Source: Silene latifolia (lineage: Eukaryota > Streptophyta > Magnoliopsida > Caryophyllales > Caryophyllaceae). Taken from it: a stretch of 64,000 bases of DNA. Every line of letters starts with the position of its first letter. The first letter of the stretch is position 1. Under the pieces are notes generated by a model. It did no database searches and was not told the DNA's origin. It was given only the letters and a program-made list of their open reading frames with translations. The stretch spans positions 437,408,311-437,472,310 of the forward strand of contig NC_133538.1 in the NCBI RefSeq assembly GCF_048544455.1, read 5' to 3'. Shown here in pieces: positions 45,905-57,063 of this stretch. Position numbers and translations under genes: made by a program.

Positions 45905-45918
45905 ATCCAACCCGTTAA
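45905..45918 (-). other. Tekay-1 polypurine tract region
   Basis: Minus strand TTAACGGGTTGGAT abuts the LTR start TGTAACA, just after GAGGACGAAACTTCTTTT. Chromovirus elements usually have a purer G run here; this one contains pyrimidines, so it is weak or mutated. Confidence 0.55.
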
Positions 45919-45957
45919 AAAGAAGTTTCGTCCTCGAAACTTGATAAGAGAACTACC

Positions 45958-46278
45958 TCACTCGAAAAGATGCGGATGCTTCTCTCGCATAGACGCTTCG
46001 GTTTCCCAAGTCTCTTGTTCGAACTTCTGACTCCTCCACAGAACCCGAACCAAAGGTACAACCTTATTCCTTAGCCTCTTCTCCTGACGTTCCAAAATAC
46101 GAACAGGTCGTTCCTCATAAGCCAGGTTAGGCTGAACCTCGATAACATTAGCATGTAGAACATGAGAAGGATCACTGCGATAACGGCACAACTGCGACAC
46201 ATGGAAAACATCGTGAACCTTTGATAGATTCGGAGGTAAAGCTAACCTATAGGCTACCTCGCTAACTCTCTCGAGCAC
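45958..46278 (-). pseudogene. pol: Tekay-1 integrase C-terminus with chromodomain
   Basis: A 106-codon frame. It begins with the GPY-side region (SEVAYRLALPPNLSKVHDVFH, then VSQLCRYRSDPSHVL) and ends with a chromodomain: YEERPVRILERQEKRLRNK, VPLVRVLWRSQ, then TWETEASMREKHPHLF. In chromoviruses the chromodomain steers integration to chromatin marks, usually heterochromatin, which fits the insertion site inside nested repeats. The frame upstream is interrupted. Confidence 0.88.
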
Positions 46279-46299
46279 CTCATAAGGTCCAATGTACTT

Positions 46300-46997
46300 A
46301 GGACTAAGCTGCCCTTAATCCAAAATCTCTTGACACCTTTCATCGGCGAAACCTTAAGAAAAACCTTATCGCCAACCTCAAACTCTATCCGCCTACGCCG
46401 CAAGTCTGCATACGTCTTCTGTCAATCCTGGGCTGACTTAAGCTTCTCACGGTTCAACCTTACTTGCTCAATCGATTTCTGAACCAACTCTGGACCAAGA
46501 ACGACAGCTTCACTAGAATCGTCCCAACACAAAGGACTACGACACTTCCTTCCATAAAGTGTCTCAAACGGAGCCATCTGAATACTAGCTTGGTAACTGT
46601 TGTTGTAGGAGAACTCCACAAGCGGTAAAATCTTCTCCCAACTAACTTGGAACTCAAAAGCACAAGATCGCAACATATCCTCGAGCGTCTGAATCGTACG
46701 CTCAGTCTAACCATTCGTTTCAGCGTGAAAAGCCATACTCATCTTAAGCTCACTGCCCAAAGCCAACTGAAGTTTCTTCCAAATCTGAGAACAAAACCTC
46801 GGATCACGGTCGGAGATGATATCCTTAGGAACCCCATGAAGACGAATGATCTCACGCTCATATGAATTCGCTAGCTCCTCGAGATTCCAAGTTTCCTTCA
46901 TCGGAATGAAATGCGCGACCTTAGTCAAACGATCAACCACGACCCAAATCACATTCATTCCTCTCGGCGATCTTGGCAAACCCGTGACGAAGTCCAT
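46300..46997 (-). pseudogene. pol: Tekay-1 integrase core
   Basis: Frame 46707-46997 carries [10 protein letters not shown] with the first catalytic Asp and [10 protein letters not shown] with the second, ending FHAETNG. A TAG then interrupts before the Glu-containing TERTIQTLED of frame 46422-46676, which continues with SYNNSYQASIQMAPFETLYGRKCRSP. The stop falls where chromoviruses have Gln in NGQTER, so a CAG to TAG change is the simplest cause. Other stops occur at about 46422 and 46315. Confidence 0.87.
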
Positions 46998-47026
46998 CGA
47001 AATCGAATCCTATTTCCATGTGGGAA

Positions 47027-47521
47027 TCACCAAAGATTGCAGTAGACCACCAGGTCTCTGTGTTTGAACTTGACCTTCTGACAAACCAAGCAACGGCCCA
47101 CAAACTTAGCGATCTCTTTCTTCATACCCGGCCACCAAAACTGTAGCTTCAGATCCTTATAAATCTTATCACCACTAGGATGAACCGAATAGGGAGTACT
47201 ATCAACCTCCTTGAGAATCTTACATTTTAAGACCTCACAGCTAGGTACACACCAACGACCTTGGAATTGCAGACCATCATCAGGACCAACGTCGAAGTCT
47301 GTGGCGCGACCTTCGCTTATAGCGACTCGAACTCCTTCTAAGAATTCATCCTCTCTTTGCTTAACTCGGATCTCATGAAGGATCTCGGGTTCAGCAACCA
47401 TCGCACTCAAATCTAGAGTACCATGAAGGATTACCTCGAAGCTGATATTTTGGAACTCTCGACTCAAGTCATCAGGTAACACCATCACGGATCTCAACGC
47501 ATGATACACCTTGCGACTCAA
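47027..47521 (-). pseudogene. pol: Tekay-1 integrase zinc-binding region
   Basis: N-terminal integrase segment. It shows the linker after RNase H (EILHEIRVKQREDEF) and the zinc region YSVHPSGDKIYKDLK, FWWPGMKKEIAKFV and CLVCQKVKFKH. The frame shifts shortly after CLVCQ and reaches a stop at 47027; the core continues in the next frame. Confidence 0.83.
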
Positions 47522-48070
47522 AGCATCGGCAACTACGTTTGCCTTACCCTCATGATACCGCAGCTCAACCTTGTAGTCGTTAAGCAGCTACAACCAACGT
47601 CTCTGCGTCATGTTAAGATCTCTCTGAGTGAAGATTTACTTTAATCTCTTATGATTCGTATAAATGTTGCAAGAGACATCATACAAGTAGTGTCGCCAAA
47701 GCTTAAGTGCAAACACCACTACTGCTAACTCAAGATCGTGAGTCGTGTAGTTCATCTCGTGAACTTTCAACTGACGAGAAGCATAAGACACAACTTTACT
47801 CTTCTGCATCAAGACACCACCTAACCCAAACTTTGACCCATCGCAGAAAACATCGAACTCAACGCCCTCTTCAGGTTGAGTCAACACAGGAACGGTAGTC
47901 ATCCTATTCTTCAACTCCTGGAAAGCAACTTCACAAGCCTCAGTCCAAATGAACTTATATTCCTTCTTCATTAACTGAGACATCCGTCTCACGATCTTAG
48001 AGAAATTATGCACAAACCGATTATAGTACCCAGCTAGTCCAAGGAAACTCCAAACCTTGTTCACATTCAT
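47522..48070 (-). pseudogene. pol: Tekay-1 RNase H
   Basis: Frame 47636-48070 starts in the RT connection ([18 protein letters not shown]) and covers RNase [46 protein letters not shown] and the third block IYTNHKRLK. The last is IYTDHKSLK in the family, so a catalytic Asp is Asn here. A stop follows near 47636. Confidence 0.85.
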
Positions 48071-48835
48071 TGGACTCTCCTACTCGCCACAGCTGGAATC
48101 TTCGATGGATCAACCATAACTCCATTGCCAAATATCACATGATCCAAGAAGGTAACTTCCGTTAGCCAAACCTCGGACTTCGAGAACTTAGCATACCACT
48201 TCGCTTACGCAGAGTCTCCAACGTAACACGAAGATGACTCTCGTGTTCAGCCTCATCTCTCGAGTAAATCAGTATGTCGTCTATGAACACCACGACACAC
48301 TTATCCAAATACTCGCTGAAAGTGCGGTTCATCCGATCCATAAAAACAGCAGGTGTATTCGTCAACCCAAACGGCATCACCACGAACTCATAGTGGCCAT
48401 ACCTCGAACAAAACGCAGTCTTAGGAATATCCTCATTCCTAACTGGAATCTGATGGAAACCAGACCTCAGATCGATCTTCAAGAACACACTCGCACGACG
48501 GAGTTGATCAAACAAATCCTCGATCCTCGGCAAAGGATACTTATTCTTGATTGTAATCTTGTTCAGCTCACGGTAGTCAATGTACAACCGCATACTACCA
48601 TCCTTCTTCTTAACGAACAAAACAGGACCACCCCACGGCGAAGCACTCGGTCGGATAAAACCCTTATCAATCATCTCCTCAAGTTGCTTCTTAAGTTCCT
48701 ATAACTCAGCTGGTGCTATACGATAGGGAGCTTTCGAAATGGGACCAGTTCCAGGGAACAACTCAATCGAGAACTCCACGTCTCGCTTAGGAGGAATACC
48801 AGGTAGATCCTCAGGAAAGACATTGGAAAAATCCT
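48071..48835 (-). pseudogene. pol: Tekay-1 reverse transcriptase
   Basis: Frame 48162-48674 contains [71 protein letters not shown] and the catalytic FIDDILIYS, all normal for a chromovirus RT. A TAG precedes the methionine at 48674 inside the usual AELEELKKQL stretch. A frameshift ends the frame at about 48180. Confidence 0.9.
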
Positions 48836-49818
48836 TAACCCACAGGGATATCCTCTAACTTTGGCTCAGGTGAAACAACCTGAACACTGCACAGATAGAT
48901 CTGATGACCCTTTCTACCCATGTTAACCATCTTCAAATCAGAAACCCACTTGACCGTAGGTGTAACCCTACCACCTTGATAAGAAACCCTTGTACCTGTA
49001 GGACTCTTAAGCACGATATTCTGATCATGACACAGGAACCTAGCGTCATAGCGAGATAACCAATCCATGCCCAAAATGACATCAAACTCTCCTTGTTTGA
49101 ATTAGACAAGGTCCGCAGGAAGGATCGCCCCTGCAATGCTGACAGGTACGTCCTTGAACAAAACTGAGCAAGAAACAATCTCGCCCGTAGGGAGGGATAT
49201 AGAGGTATGAACAGATGATGAGGATTTGAGTCCAGCTCGGTCGGAAAAGGACTCGGATATGAAAGACATCGACGCACCCGTATCAAAAAGGACAAAAGCA
49301 GAAAAAGAGTGAACGAGAAAGGTACCCGTAACCACGTCTGGATTAACATCTGCCTTAGCACGACTCATGACAAACACACGACAAGTCTTCGGAGCATCAA
49401 CCTTCAGCGCTTCCGTCTTTGGTTTCTGGGAGCAATCGATCGACTTGTGTCCCGGAGCCTTGCAGGTATAACATGTAGTCGGAGTACCAGTAACACATGT
49501 CGTACGTGGGTGGTATGCCTTTTCACACTTATAGCAAGATAAATCCCTCTTACCTTGACCCTGGTCACGCGGAGTGTACGAACGAGCCTCATACTTCTGC
49601 CACTTCTGGGGAGCACTGGGAGTAACATAAGGCCTCTTCACGAACTTACCCTTCGCACCCTCCTCAGCCTCGGTAGCAAGTACTGAATCATAGATACTAA
49701 GAGCACGATCGTAAGCCTGCTGGAAAGAAGTCGAAGGAATGCCAGGCATAGCAGTCTGGACCTTAGGAGCCATATTCTTCTTATAACGACGATTCCTCGA
49801 CACATCGTCCACATCCAA
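48835..49818 (-). pseudogene. Tekay-1 gag C-terminus and protease
   Basis: Frame 49102-49818 has two zinc knuckles. The first (CYKCEKAYHPRTTC) is degenerate, with Tyr for the conserved Gly; the second (CYTCKAPGHKSIDC) is intact. The protease follows with its active motif VLFDTGASMSF. A TAA after ILPADLV separates the last strand region, which resumes in frame 48835-49074 with GMDWLSRYDARFLCHDQ. Confidence 0.87.
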
Positions 49819-50205
49819 AAAGTAACGAATCGCAACAGCTTCACGAACTTGTTGGTGTACTCCTCAATGGTCATTGTATCTTACTATAGACGAAGGAACT
49901 CCTGCTCCTTCTGCCAGCGCATCTACTTAGGATAAAACCTTTTCTTCAGAGCCTCAGAGAAAACAGCCCAACCATATCCTGGTTGAACTTCCAGACCAGC
50001 TCTAGTAAGAGCCCACCAGTTGTCGGCGTCATCCTTCAGATAATAGGTGACGATATCCACCTTATGATCCTCAGGACACCCAGTAATGAGGAACAACTTC
50101 TCCATCTCTCGAATCCAAGCCTCCAAAGCAGTAGGATCATTCGCACCATCATAGGTAAGAGGACGGTGATGAGCAAAGCGATCAAACACAGTCGGTTGCG
50201 GATGG

Positions 50206-50255
<50 letters not shown>

Positions 50256-50420
50256 AGTAAAACCTTCAGCGATAGATGCCAAATCGGCCTCAAGTCTTCT
50301 GATGCGGTCAGCATCGGTCTCACCATTCGCGTAACGCACCATCTGTAAGAACGAAATCTCGTTATTAGTGGTAGAACCTAAGTACCACTCCAAGCAACTA
50401 CTCATGCACTTATCAAACAT
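49819..50420 (-). pseudogene. gag: Tekay-1 gag N-terminal region
   Basis: Frame 49923-50420 shows the gag fold LTYDGANDPTALEAWIREMEKLF, KVDIVTYYLKDDADNWW and WAVFSEALKKRFYPK, then a TAG. The remaining gag helix (MTIEEYTNKFVKLLRF) is in another frame at about 49830-49874. A run of about 18 asparagines, coded by a (GTT)n tract on the plus strand, lies between the N-terminal coiled region and the gag fold. Confidence 0.87.
50205..50255. repeat. (GTT)17 microsatellite
   Basis: 51 bp of perfect GTT, encoding poly-Asn (AAC) in Tekay-1 gag on the minus strand. Being a multiple of three, it does not break the frame. Confidence 0.97.
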
Positions 50421-50524
50421 AAGATAACCAACAAATCCTATTGGTTTCTACCCTATTTACTCTCACTCATTAACTAGATCATTTATTTTAGTCATCAACT
50501 AAGCGAGAGTTGGGAGCGTGTTCA

Positions 50525-50535
50525 CTCTGATACCA
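50525..50535 (-). other. Tekay-1 primer-binding site (initiator tRNA-Met)
   Basis: Minus strand TGGTATCAGAG, 2 nt after the 5' LTR, complementary to the 3' end of initiator tRNA-Met, the normal primer of Tekay-type chromoviruses. Confidence 0.9.
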
Positions 50536-50537
50536 AC

Positions 50538-52690
50538 TGTAACAACCCGGATTATAAAACAAAGGAAAAACTTATATAAAGAAAATATCAGAGTATGATA
50601 CTGATAAAAGGGTCAAGGTGGCGGAAACACTAAGCCCAAATCCGGATCGATACTAAATCCAAACCAAACTAATACATTATTTGAAGGTTCCTAAAACATA
50701 AAGCAAACTCCTATTTAATTATTAAGCTCGCTTCGCACATTCCCCAAGCAAGCATCAACCAGTCAGCAACATCTGGACAACCTGAGAATGGGGGTCGACA
50801 ATCAGTCGGGAGTAACTAGATGTTCTCCTAGTCATGTTTACAATAGTTGAATATAACTAACAATTATTAGCAATTGAAATGCAAAACCAGTAAACTTGTG
50901 AGGCCATCTATACTCATGAAAACTCGACACCAACTTACCATTGAACAATGACAAAGACAAACATATGAAATGATAACTCCCAAGTCAAACCACAAGTGAC
51001 GTCGCATAAAGAAATAAACCATATTACGACATCATGCGAATCATAGATCCATCATAACCACGACATATAGGAACATACCAAACAACACAGCACAATGTAT
51101 AGAATGAAGGCCGTTAGAGCGATTAACGAACTTTCTCTAACTAATGGAGCGATTAACGAACTGCCTCCATTCAATGGTATGGGCCGATTAACGAACTACA
51201 CCCACAGTGGACCGATAAACAAACTGGATCCACACTATGTATAGCGTATAACCACTGCCTATATGCCTAAGACCTGGCCAGACCTCTCGGAGAAACACAG
51301 AGCGATTAACGAACTGCCTCTGCTACACCGAACGACACTCGGGGAACAGAGCGATTAACGAACTGCCTCTGCTACCCCCGACCATAGACCATAACAAATC
51401 CCCGAAGGGTAGCCTTAGTTCATTCCGATAGTATATAACTGATACTATCGTCATCTATACACCAGCCAACCAATAAATGCACAGTTAACTGACTGTACCA
51501 ATAATGCATGAACAACATCATGACACAACTCATAGAACAGTATAATTGACTGCCCTACTTATCATACGAACAAGCGTAAATGACAACATATGCACACATA
51601 TCGTCATACAATATAACTGAACACCACATACATATAAAACAAGGATCAACCATTCAATGTTATAGTACTCCAGCCATAACTTTTAACACTAACCATTCAA
51701 TGTTATAGTACTCCAGCTATAACTTTTAACACTAACCACTCAATGTTATAGTACTCCAGCTATAACTTTAACAATACCCTTACCTCATAACTCAACATTA
51801 TATTAGCTCAGCTATAACATTGACTTCATTAGCCCAATGTTACATTAGCATTAGCTATAACATCGACATGTGACTTAAGTTATAGTAGCCTAGCTATAAG
51901 ATTGAGCAATAATCTCAAAGTTATACGGCTTCACCCATAACTTTATCACAACCTCAGAGTTGTACCAACCCAGCTATAACATTGAGCCATAATCTCAAGG
52001 TTATACTAGTTTAGCTATAACTCTAGGTATTCTCCCATACCACCACCATGCCGCCAGTAGGGTTTCCATGGGGAACCCTAGCCGCACGCCCATACACCCA
52101 AACGGAGCATAGGCAAGATATGTTATGCAAGTTTAAAGGTAAAACGCATAAGTAAACACACAAGCACAATTAAACATGATAGTAAACAATCAAACACGTA
52201 CCAATTACACAAATCAATTATTAAATCATGTAAATTACATCAATTAGCATAAACACAATTAAAGGAAAACAACTAGTTACCTTTTTAGCGAATTAAATCC
52301 TAGAGATCGTCTTCCACGCTATAGATGTCTTCTCTAGGAGGAAGGAGGCGCGGCACAAAACCCTGGGGAGGAGGGGATCTCACGACACCAAGGGAGGAAG
52401 AAGGAAGAGAGGATTAGGTTTAGGGTTTTGTGAGAAATAAGAGAAAAGAAAAGCAAGGGTTTGGTTTCCCTTCTTATTTGTAGAGAAGCTCATGGGTTTA
52501 TTCCAAGCTTAGGCCCAAAACTCAGCCATAAACACTAAACCACACGTGAAACCCAAGAAAGAATGGGTCTTCACCGTTTTCGAACCCAACGGCTAAAAAG
52601 ACAAGAGACGGATATTTTCCCGGGAAATAAAATATGAAATATGGGAAAATAAAATTAAAGAATTGTATTACGTAAATTAGGGGTGCTACA
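50538..52690 (-). mobile_element. Tekay-1 5' LTR
   Basis: 2,153 bp. It is collinear with the 3' LTR except for about 170 bp absent near 52338, where GTCTTCTCTAGG joins directly to GGAAGGAGG, plus a few small indels. It carries the same CGATTAACGAACT repeats (51117-51375) and 43-bp tandem array (51650-51775). Confidence 0.92.
51650..51775. repeat. 43-bp tandem repeat in Tekay 5' LTR
   Basis: Copies marked by ATGTTATAG at 51657, 51700 and 51743, the same period and content as in the other LTR. Confidence 0.85.
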
Positions 52691-52695
52691 CCCAG

Positions 52696-54011
52696 AGCAG
52701 GATCCGAGCGTGTCAGAGCACGATCCGAGTGTCCTGACTGCCAGCTGGAGCGGATCGCCTCACAGGACAAGGCGTGCTTCACCTCAATCCGCGCGTGTCC
52801 CTGGGGAGTTGCTACACCAATCCGCGCATGTCCCTCGGGAGTTGCAAATCATGAAGCTTCTCTTAGGGTCTTAATCGTCATTTAAGCTCTTAGTAACCCT
52901 AATCCTTGTACTTAATTTTAGTATAAATACCCTATTGTACTATCTTAGAACATCTAATCTCATCTTATCATAATCAACTCCTAAATTTAGTCTTAATCAA
53001 AGTTGTAATACACATCTCAATATTAATCATATCTTAATCTTTCCTTAATTCTCTCAATTGTTCTTAGTTTAGTTGGGTAATTGGAAGATTATTTGGGTTT
53101 ATTGGAGGATTGACAACCTTCCATCAATCATCAAGTTTACTTCTATTATTCTTTGCTTTATTATTTGGATCATCTCAAGTAGGTATAATCTCTTTTTACC
53201 CTTGTTTAATTATTGTTAATCACATCATTTATTCATCATGTTTTGCTTTGTTAGTATGATTGACAACCTTATTAGCATGCTAAACTTGATCATGAGTGAG
53301 TACTCCTTTAGCTAAGGTTAATGGAGAATTAGGGGAAGTAATCATGGGAATTGATCTATGCTTAATCTAATATGCTTTCATAATCATTTGCTTGCTTATT
53401 GTGATTTCAACATATGCACATGTTATGTTTGATGAAATGCGAGACTATGAATCCTTGCATTTTTTACCCATCTCTTATCTTTTCAATGAGGCTTGTAAGA
53501 CATAAACCAACTCGAGCCTCATTAGACCATGCATAAAGTTGAATAGTAAGAGACTAAGTCGACTTGTAGGTGTTATAAAGTCTTGATTGACTCGGCTCTG
53601 GGACCCAAATCTTCCTAGGTTTTGTAAGAATACACTAACTCGATCCCATCACAACAATAAGTGCTTGCTTTTATTTGAGAACATTTGCATGATCTATTTC
53701 CATGATTCCCCTATGAACCCATGACACCCTAGTCCCTTTAATCAATTGTTTACAAACCCTCTTAATTGCTTTACTTTGTCTTCATTAGTTTATATTCATC
53801 TTGTTGAATAGTTTTGACCATACCTCATCTGAACCCAATTTATGACACCCTAAGACATAACTACTTGCAATTGAAATCCTAAATCGATACCCGTCCCTTG
53901 GGATCCGACCTTTACTTACCTCTTTACTAAGAGTAGTTTGTGAAGTTATAAATATTGTTTTGGTTAGGTAGTGACAACGACTAAGCACTAAGCACAAAAA
54001 CGACCCGGCCA
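52696..54011 (+). mobile_element. Athila-A2 5' LTR, right part
   Basis: Resumes in the CpG array (AGCAGGATCCGAGCG) after the Tekay-1 target duplication. It contains TATAAATA at 52922 and ends GACCCGGCCA before the primer site. It is collinear with A1 18050-19397. Confidence 0.9.
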
Positions 54012-54015
54012 AAAA

Positions 54016-54033
54016 TGGCGCCGTTGCCGGGGA
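54016..54033 (+). other. Athila-A2 primer-binding site (tRNA-Asp)
   Basis: TGGCGCCGTTGCCGGGGA, a perfect tRNA-Asp(GUC) 3'-end complement, identical to that of B. Confidence 0.93.
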
Positions 54034-54149
54034 CGGTGTTCAATTGATTTGATTTTTGTTAATTGTTTTTAATTATGTCTTTCTTTACCTTGGGGAATTC
54101 AATCTCCTCAAGGTTGTTCTAATTGTTTTCTAGTTGTTTCATATTTTGC

Positions 54150-55743
54150 ATGACTAGAAGATCACAAGGTAATTTGTTACCTATTGATTTCGAGATTGAA
54201 AGGACCTTAACCAACAATAGAAGAGTTGCTAGAGGTACTTCAAGAGTCGTAGGTATTGGAGAGATTGTGGACATTCAACCAAATAACATTGAGTTTGTCA
54301 ATCCTTTTGCAATAGAAGGAGAGGATAATCCAATTCCAAACCCACCTCAAAATCAACCTACAATGCCTAAATTTTCATCACATTCCGTACCAACCGAGGA
54401 GAACCTACCAAATGGTACTCCTACACCACCACATTTAACCGGTAATTTCATTGCCAAATCCATATTCATACAATTAGTTGAGAGAATTCAATTTGGAGGG
54501 ATGCCTAGTGAAGATATTCATTTACATATGCAGACTTTTTGCGATTATTGTGATGCAATTTCTCAAACCGGAGTTACTCAAGACCAAATCCGATGGGTAT
54601 TGTTTCCTTTTTATTTGATCGGTACCGCAAAGCAATGGTTGAAGAGCTTAGACAAGGCTACCCTTGGTATTGATTCATGGAAGAAGCTAGCACTTGCCTT
54701 CTACAAGAAATTCTATCCTCCGGAGAAGACTAATATGTTGAGAGCCCAAATCACCGGGTTCAAGCAAAGGGATAAGGAATCATTATATGAAGCATGGGAG
54801 AGATTTAAGGACACTTGTCGTTCTTGTCCACACCATGGACTTAGTGAGTGGTTCCTTGTGCAACAATTTTGGAACGGCATATATGAAGACTCACGCAATG
54901 CTCTTAATATGGGATCCAATGGGAGGTTTACCGAAGTTGATGACAATCAAACATGGGCCAAAATCAAAGAGATGGCGGTTCATAATTCCCAATATAGTAG
55001 GCCTCGAAAGGCCACTAGAGGAGGAAAGCATGAGGTAGATTTCATCACATAATTGGGTGCTCAACTAAGTCCTCATATCGACACCATCAATTTGAAGTTT
55101 GAGAAGGCCATGGCAAAACTTGATGAAGCTTTCAAATCACCCAAACAACTTGTTAATGCTATGGTGCCATCATCCTCAATCCCAAATGGAGTATGTGAAA
55201 GTTGTGGAACCTTGGGACATGATCAAAACGAATGTAGGGGAACAAATGAACAAGTAAATGCTTTCCAAGAAATACAAGAGTGGTACCCCTTATTCCAACT
55301 ACTATAATGAGAAAACCAAATTCCATCCAAATCTCTCATATATGAGCCAAAATGTTCAAAACCCTCAACCGACATACACTCCACCTGCAATGAGAAACCA
55401 ATCTCAAAGACCCTTTTTAAACCAAAGCCAAGGTTATAAAAATCAACCTTCTTACAACCAATCCAATGACCAAAGCTTTGATGTTCAAAAAGCGGTCCTC
55501 CAAATGCAAAAGACCCAACATGAATTCTTCACCCAAATGCAAAAAGATAGCAAAGCTAAAGAAATCACCATCAACAATATACTTGCCCATACCAAAATGT
55601 TAGAGACTCAAATGACCCAATTAGCATCTTCTAGCTCCCAAAGACAAAAGGGGCAATTACCTCCTCAAGGTAACCCGTCCACAAGACATCAGACGGTTAA
55701 TGCTATCCATTTGAGGAGCGGTACAAGATATGAGGGGCCGTAG
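54150..55743 (+). pseudogene. gag: Athila-A2 gag
   Basis: The best-preserved Athila gag here. It starts MTRRSQGNLLP at the ATG in TTTTGCATG, 134 nt after the primer site. It is open for about 300 codons through FGGMPSEDIHLHMQTF, QWLKSLDKATLGID, the EAWERFKDTCRSCPHHGLSEW stretch and FTEVDDNQTWAKI. A TAA at 55050-55052 stands where A1 has CAA (Gln). The next piece carries an intact knuckle CESCGTLGHDQNEC. A frameshift near 55260 leads to the Gln/Asn-rich linker (55258-55743) with QKDSKAKEITINNILAHTK. Few lesions separate it from a full frame. Confidence 0.9.
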
Positions 55744-55764
55744 AGGCCAATTGATGAAGATATT

Positions 55765-57063
55765 TTGTATGCTAGTGGCAAGCAAGGAGTTGTGGAGAAC
55801 TCTAACGAAGAAGAACCCACTACCAACGAACTTTTAAAGAAGAAGAATGAAGAAAAGGCTAAGGAGCCTATTATGATTAGACTTTTATTCCCAAGTCGCC
55901 AAGCGAAGCCTAAGCTTGATGAGCAACTCGAAAAGGTCATGGAAATTGCGAAGAACATAGAAATCTCAATCCCATTCACGGAATTGATCAATCATGTTCC
56001 GGCATATGCAAAGTACATGAAGGATATTCTTACCAAGAAGAAATCCATCCGAAAGTTGGAGACTATTGCCTTTACCAAAGTGAGTAGTTCTATTCTTCAA
56101 GGGAGTTCCCCTCCAAAGGTCAAAGATCCGGAAAGTTTTTCTATCCCATGTACCATTGGCGACACTACAATCAACAAAGCATTATGTGATATTGGAGCAA
56201 GTGCAAGTGTCATGCCATACTCGGTATGTAAGAGGCTAGGAATGGGAGAGCTCAAATGCACCAACATCACTCTTCAAATGGCAGATCGACCAACAAAGAT
56301 AACTTTAGGGGTATGGGACGATGTGCCAGTAAGAATTGGCAAATTCTTCATCCCGGTAGACTTTGTCATTGTAGACATGGAGGAGGATTCCAACATTCCT
56401 ATCATTTTGGGAAGACCTTTCTTGCATACCGCCGGAGCGGTAATCGATGTGAAATATGGAGAGCTCACACTTGAAGTAGGGGATGAGACAATTACTTTCA
56501 ATCTTGACAAAACAATGAGAGCTCCCCGACTACATGAGCCATGCTTCATGGTCGATCACTATAGCCGAGAAAGTGATAGGAAGAAATTAGAATATCTATG
56601 CAAAGATAAAACCATGGGTAAAGAAAGATCACCCATATGGAAGGATAAATTGGATGACCTTCAAGTAGCTCTATTCGGAGAGCATGGAATTTTCAACAAC
56701 AAGAATGAGAGCTTGAATAGCTCACCCATTATGACAAGTAATGAAGAAGGCCTCATTGGCCAACATAGCAAGAAAGGAGAGTTGCTTTTGTCAACTCATG
56801 ACATCACTGGCGAACAAGCTAGTAAAGTTTGCGGTCTATGGGACGATGAATTTGAAGGATTGGTCAATCCTTATATTGGAAATGCTATGACCCTAGACCA
56901 AGGCTTTGTTGATCCTTGTCATCACTTTGACTTGGACTACAACAATGAAGAAAACAATGCACAAAGGTCTACGCAAGATCTTTATCATGAAAATGAGCAA
57001 GCCTTCGACTACTTCTACAAGGTGTTGAGCAACATCAACAACACCTTAGCTTTGCCCCCTTGA
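55765..57063 (+). CDS. Athila-A2 protease
   Basis: An open frame of 432 codons after a TAG at 55741. It has a Lys/Glu-rich N-terminus, FTELINHVPAYAKYMKDIL and IPCTIGDTTINKALC. The protease motif CDIGASASVMP follows, with its catalytic Asp intact, then IPIILGRPFLHTAGAVID. The C-terminal extension (VCGLWDDEFEGLVNPYIG, then DYFYKVLSNINNTLALPP) matches nothing in RT. The stop at 57061-57063 is followed within 20 nt by the conserved post-pol block. In ordinary Athila elements the same polyprotein would go on into RT, RNase H and integrase; here it ends. Confidence 0.87.
   Translation: MYASGKQGVVENSNEEEPTTNELLKKKNEEKAKEPIMIRLLFPSRQAKPKLDEQLEKVMEIAKNIEISIPFTELINHVPAYAKYMKDILTKKKSIRKLETIAFTKVSSSILQGSSPPKVKDPESFSIPCTIGDTTINKALCDIGASASVMPYSVCKRLGMGELKCTNITLQMADRPTKITLGVWDDVPVRIGKFFIPVDFVIVDMEEDSNIPIILGRPFLHTAGAVIDVKYGELTLEVGDETITFNLDKTMRAPRLHEPCFMVDHYSRESDRKKLEYLCKDKTMGKERSPIWKDKLDDLQVALFGEHGIFNNKNESLNSSPIMTSNEEGLIGQHSKKGELLLSTHDITGEQASKVCGLWDDEFEGLVNPYIGNAMTLDQGFVDPCHHFDLDYNNEENNAQRSTQDLYHENEQAFDYFYKVLSNINNTLALPP

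Larger units (their letters stand above)
43583..52690 (-). mobile_element. Tekay-1, chromovirus (Ty3/gypsy, Tekay/Del type)
   Basis: 9,108 bp flanked by CCCAG (43578-43582 and 52691-52695). LTRs are 2,322 bp (left, 3') and 2,153 bp (right, 5'), beginning TGTAACAACCCGG and ending GGTGTTACA or GGTGCTACA. Primer site (initiator tRNA-Met) and polypurine side set the minus orientation. Order is gag, protease, RT, RNase H, integrase, chromodomain, as in chromoviruses; the chromodomain and LTR style suggest Tekay/Del. Several stops and frameshifts break the polyprotein. Confidence 0.92.
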
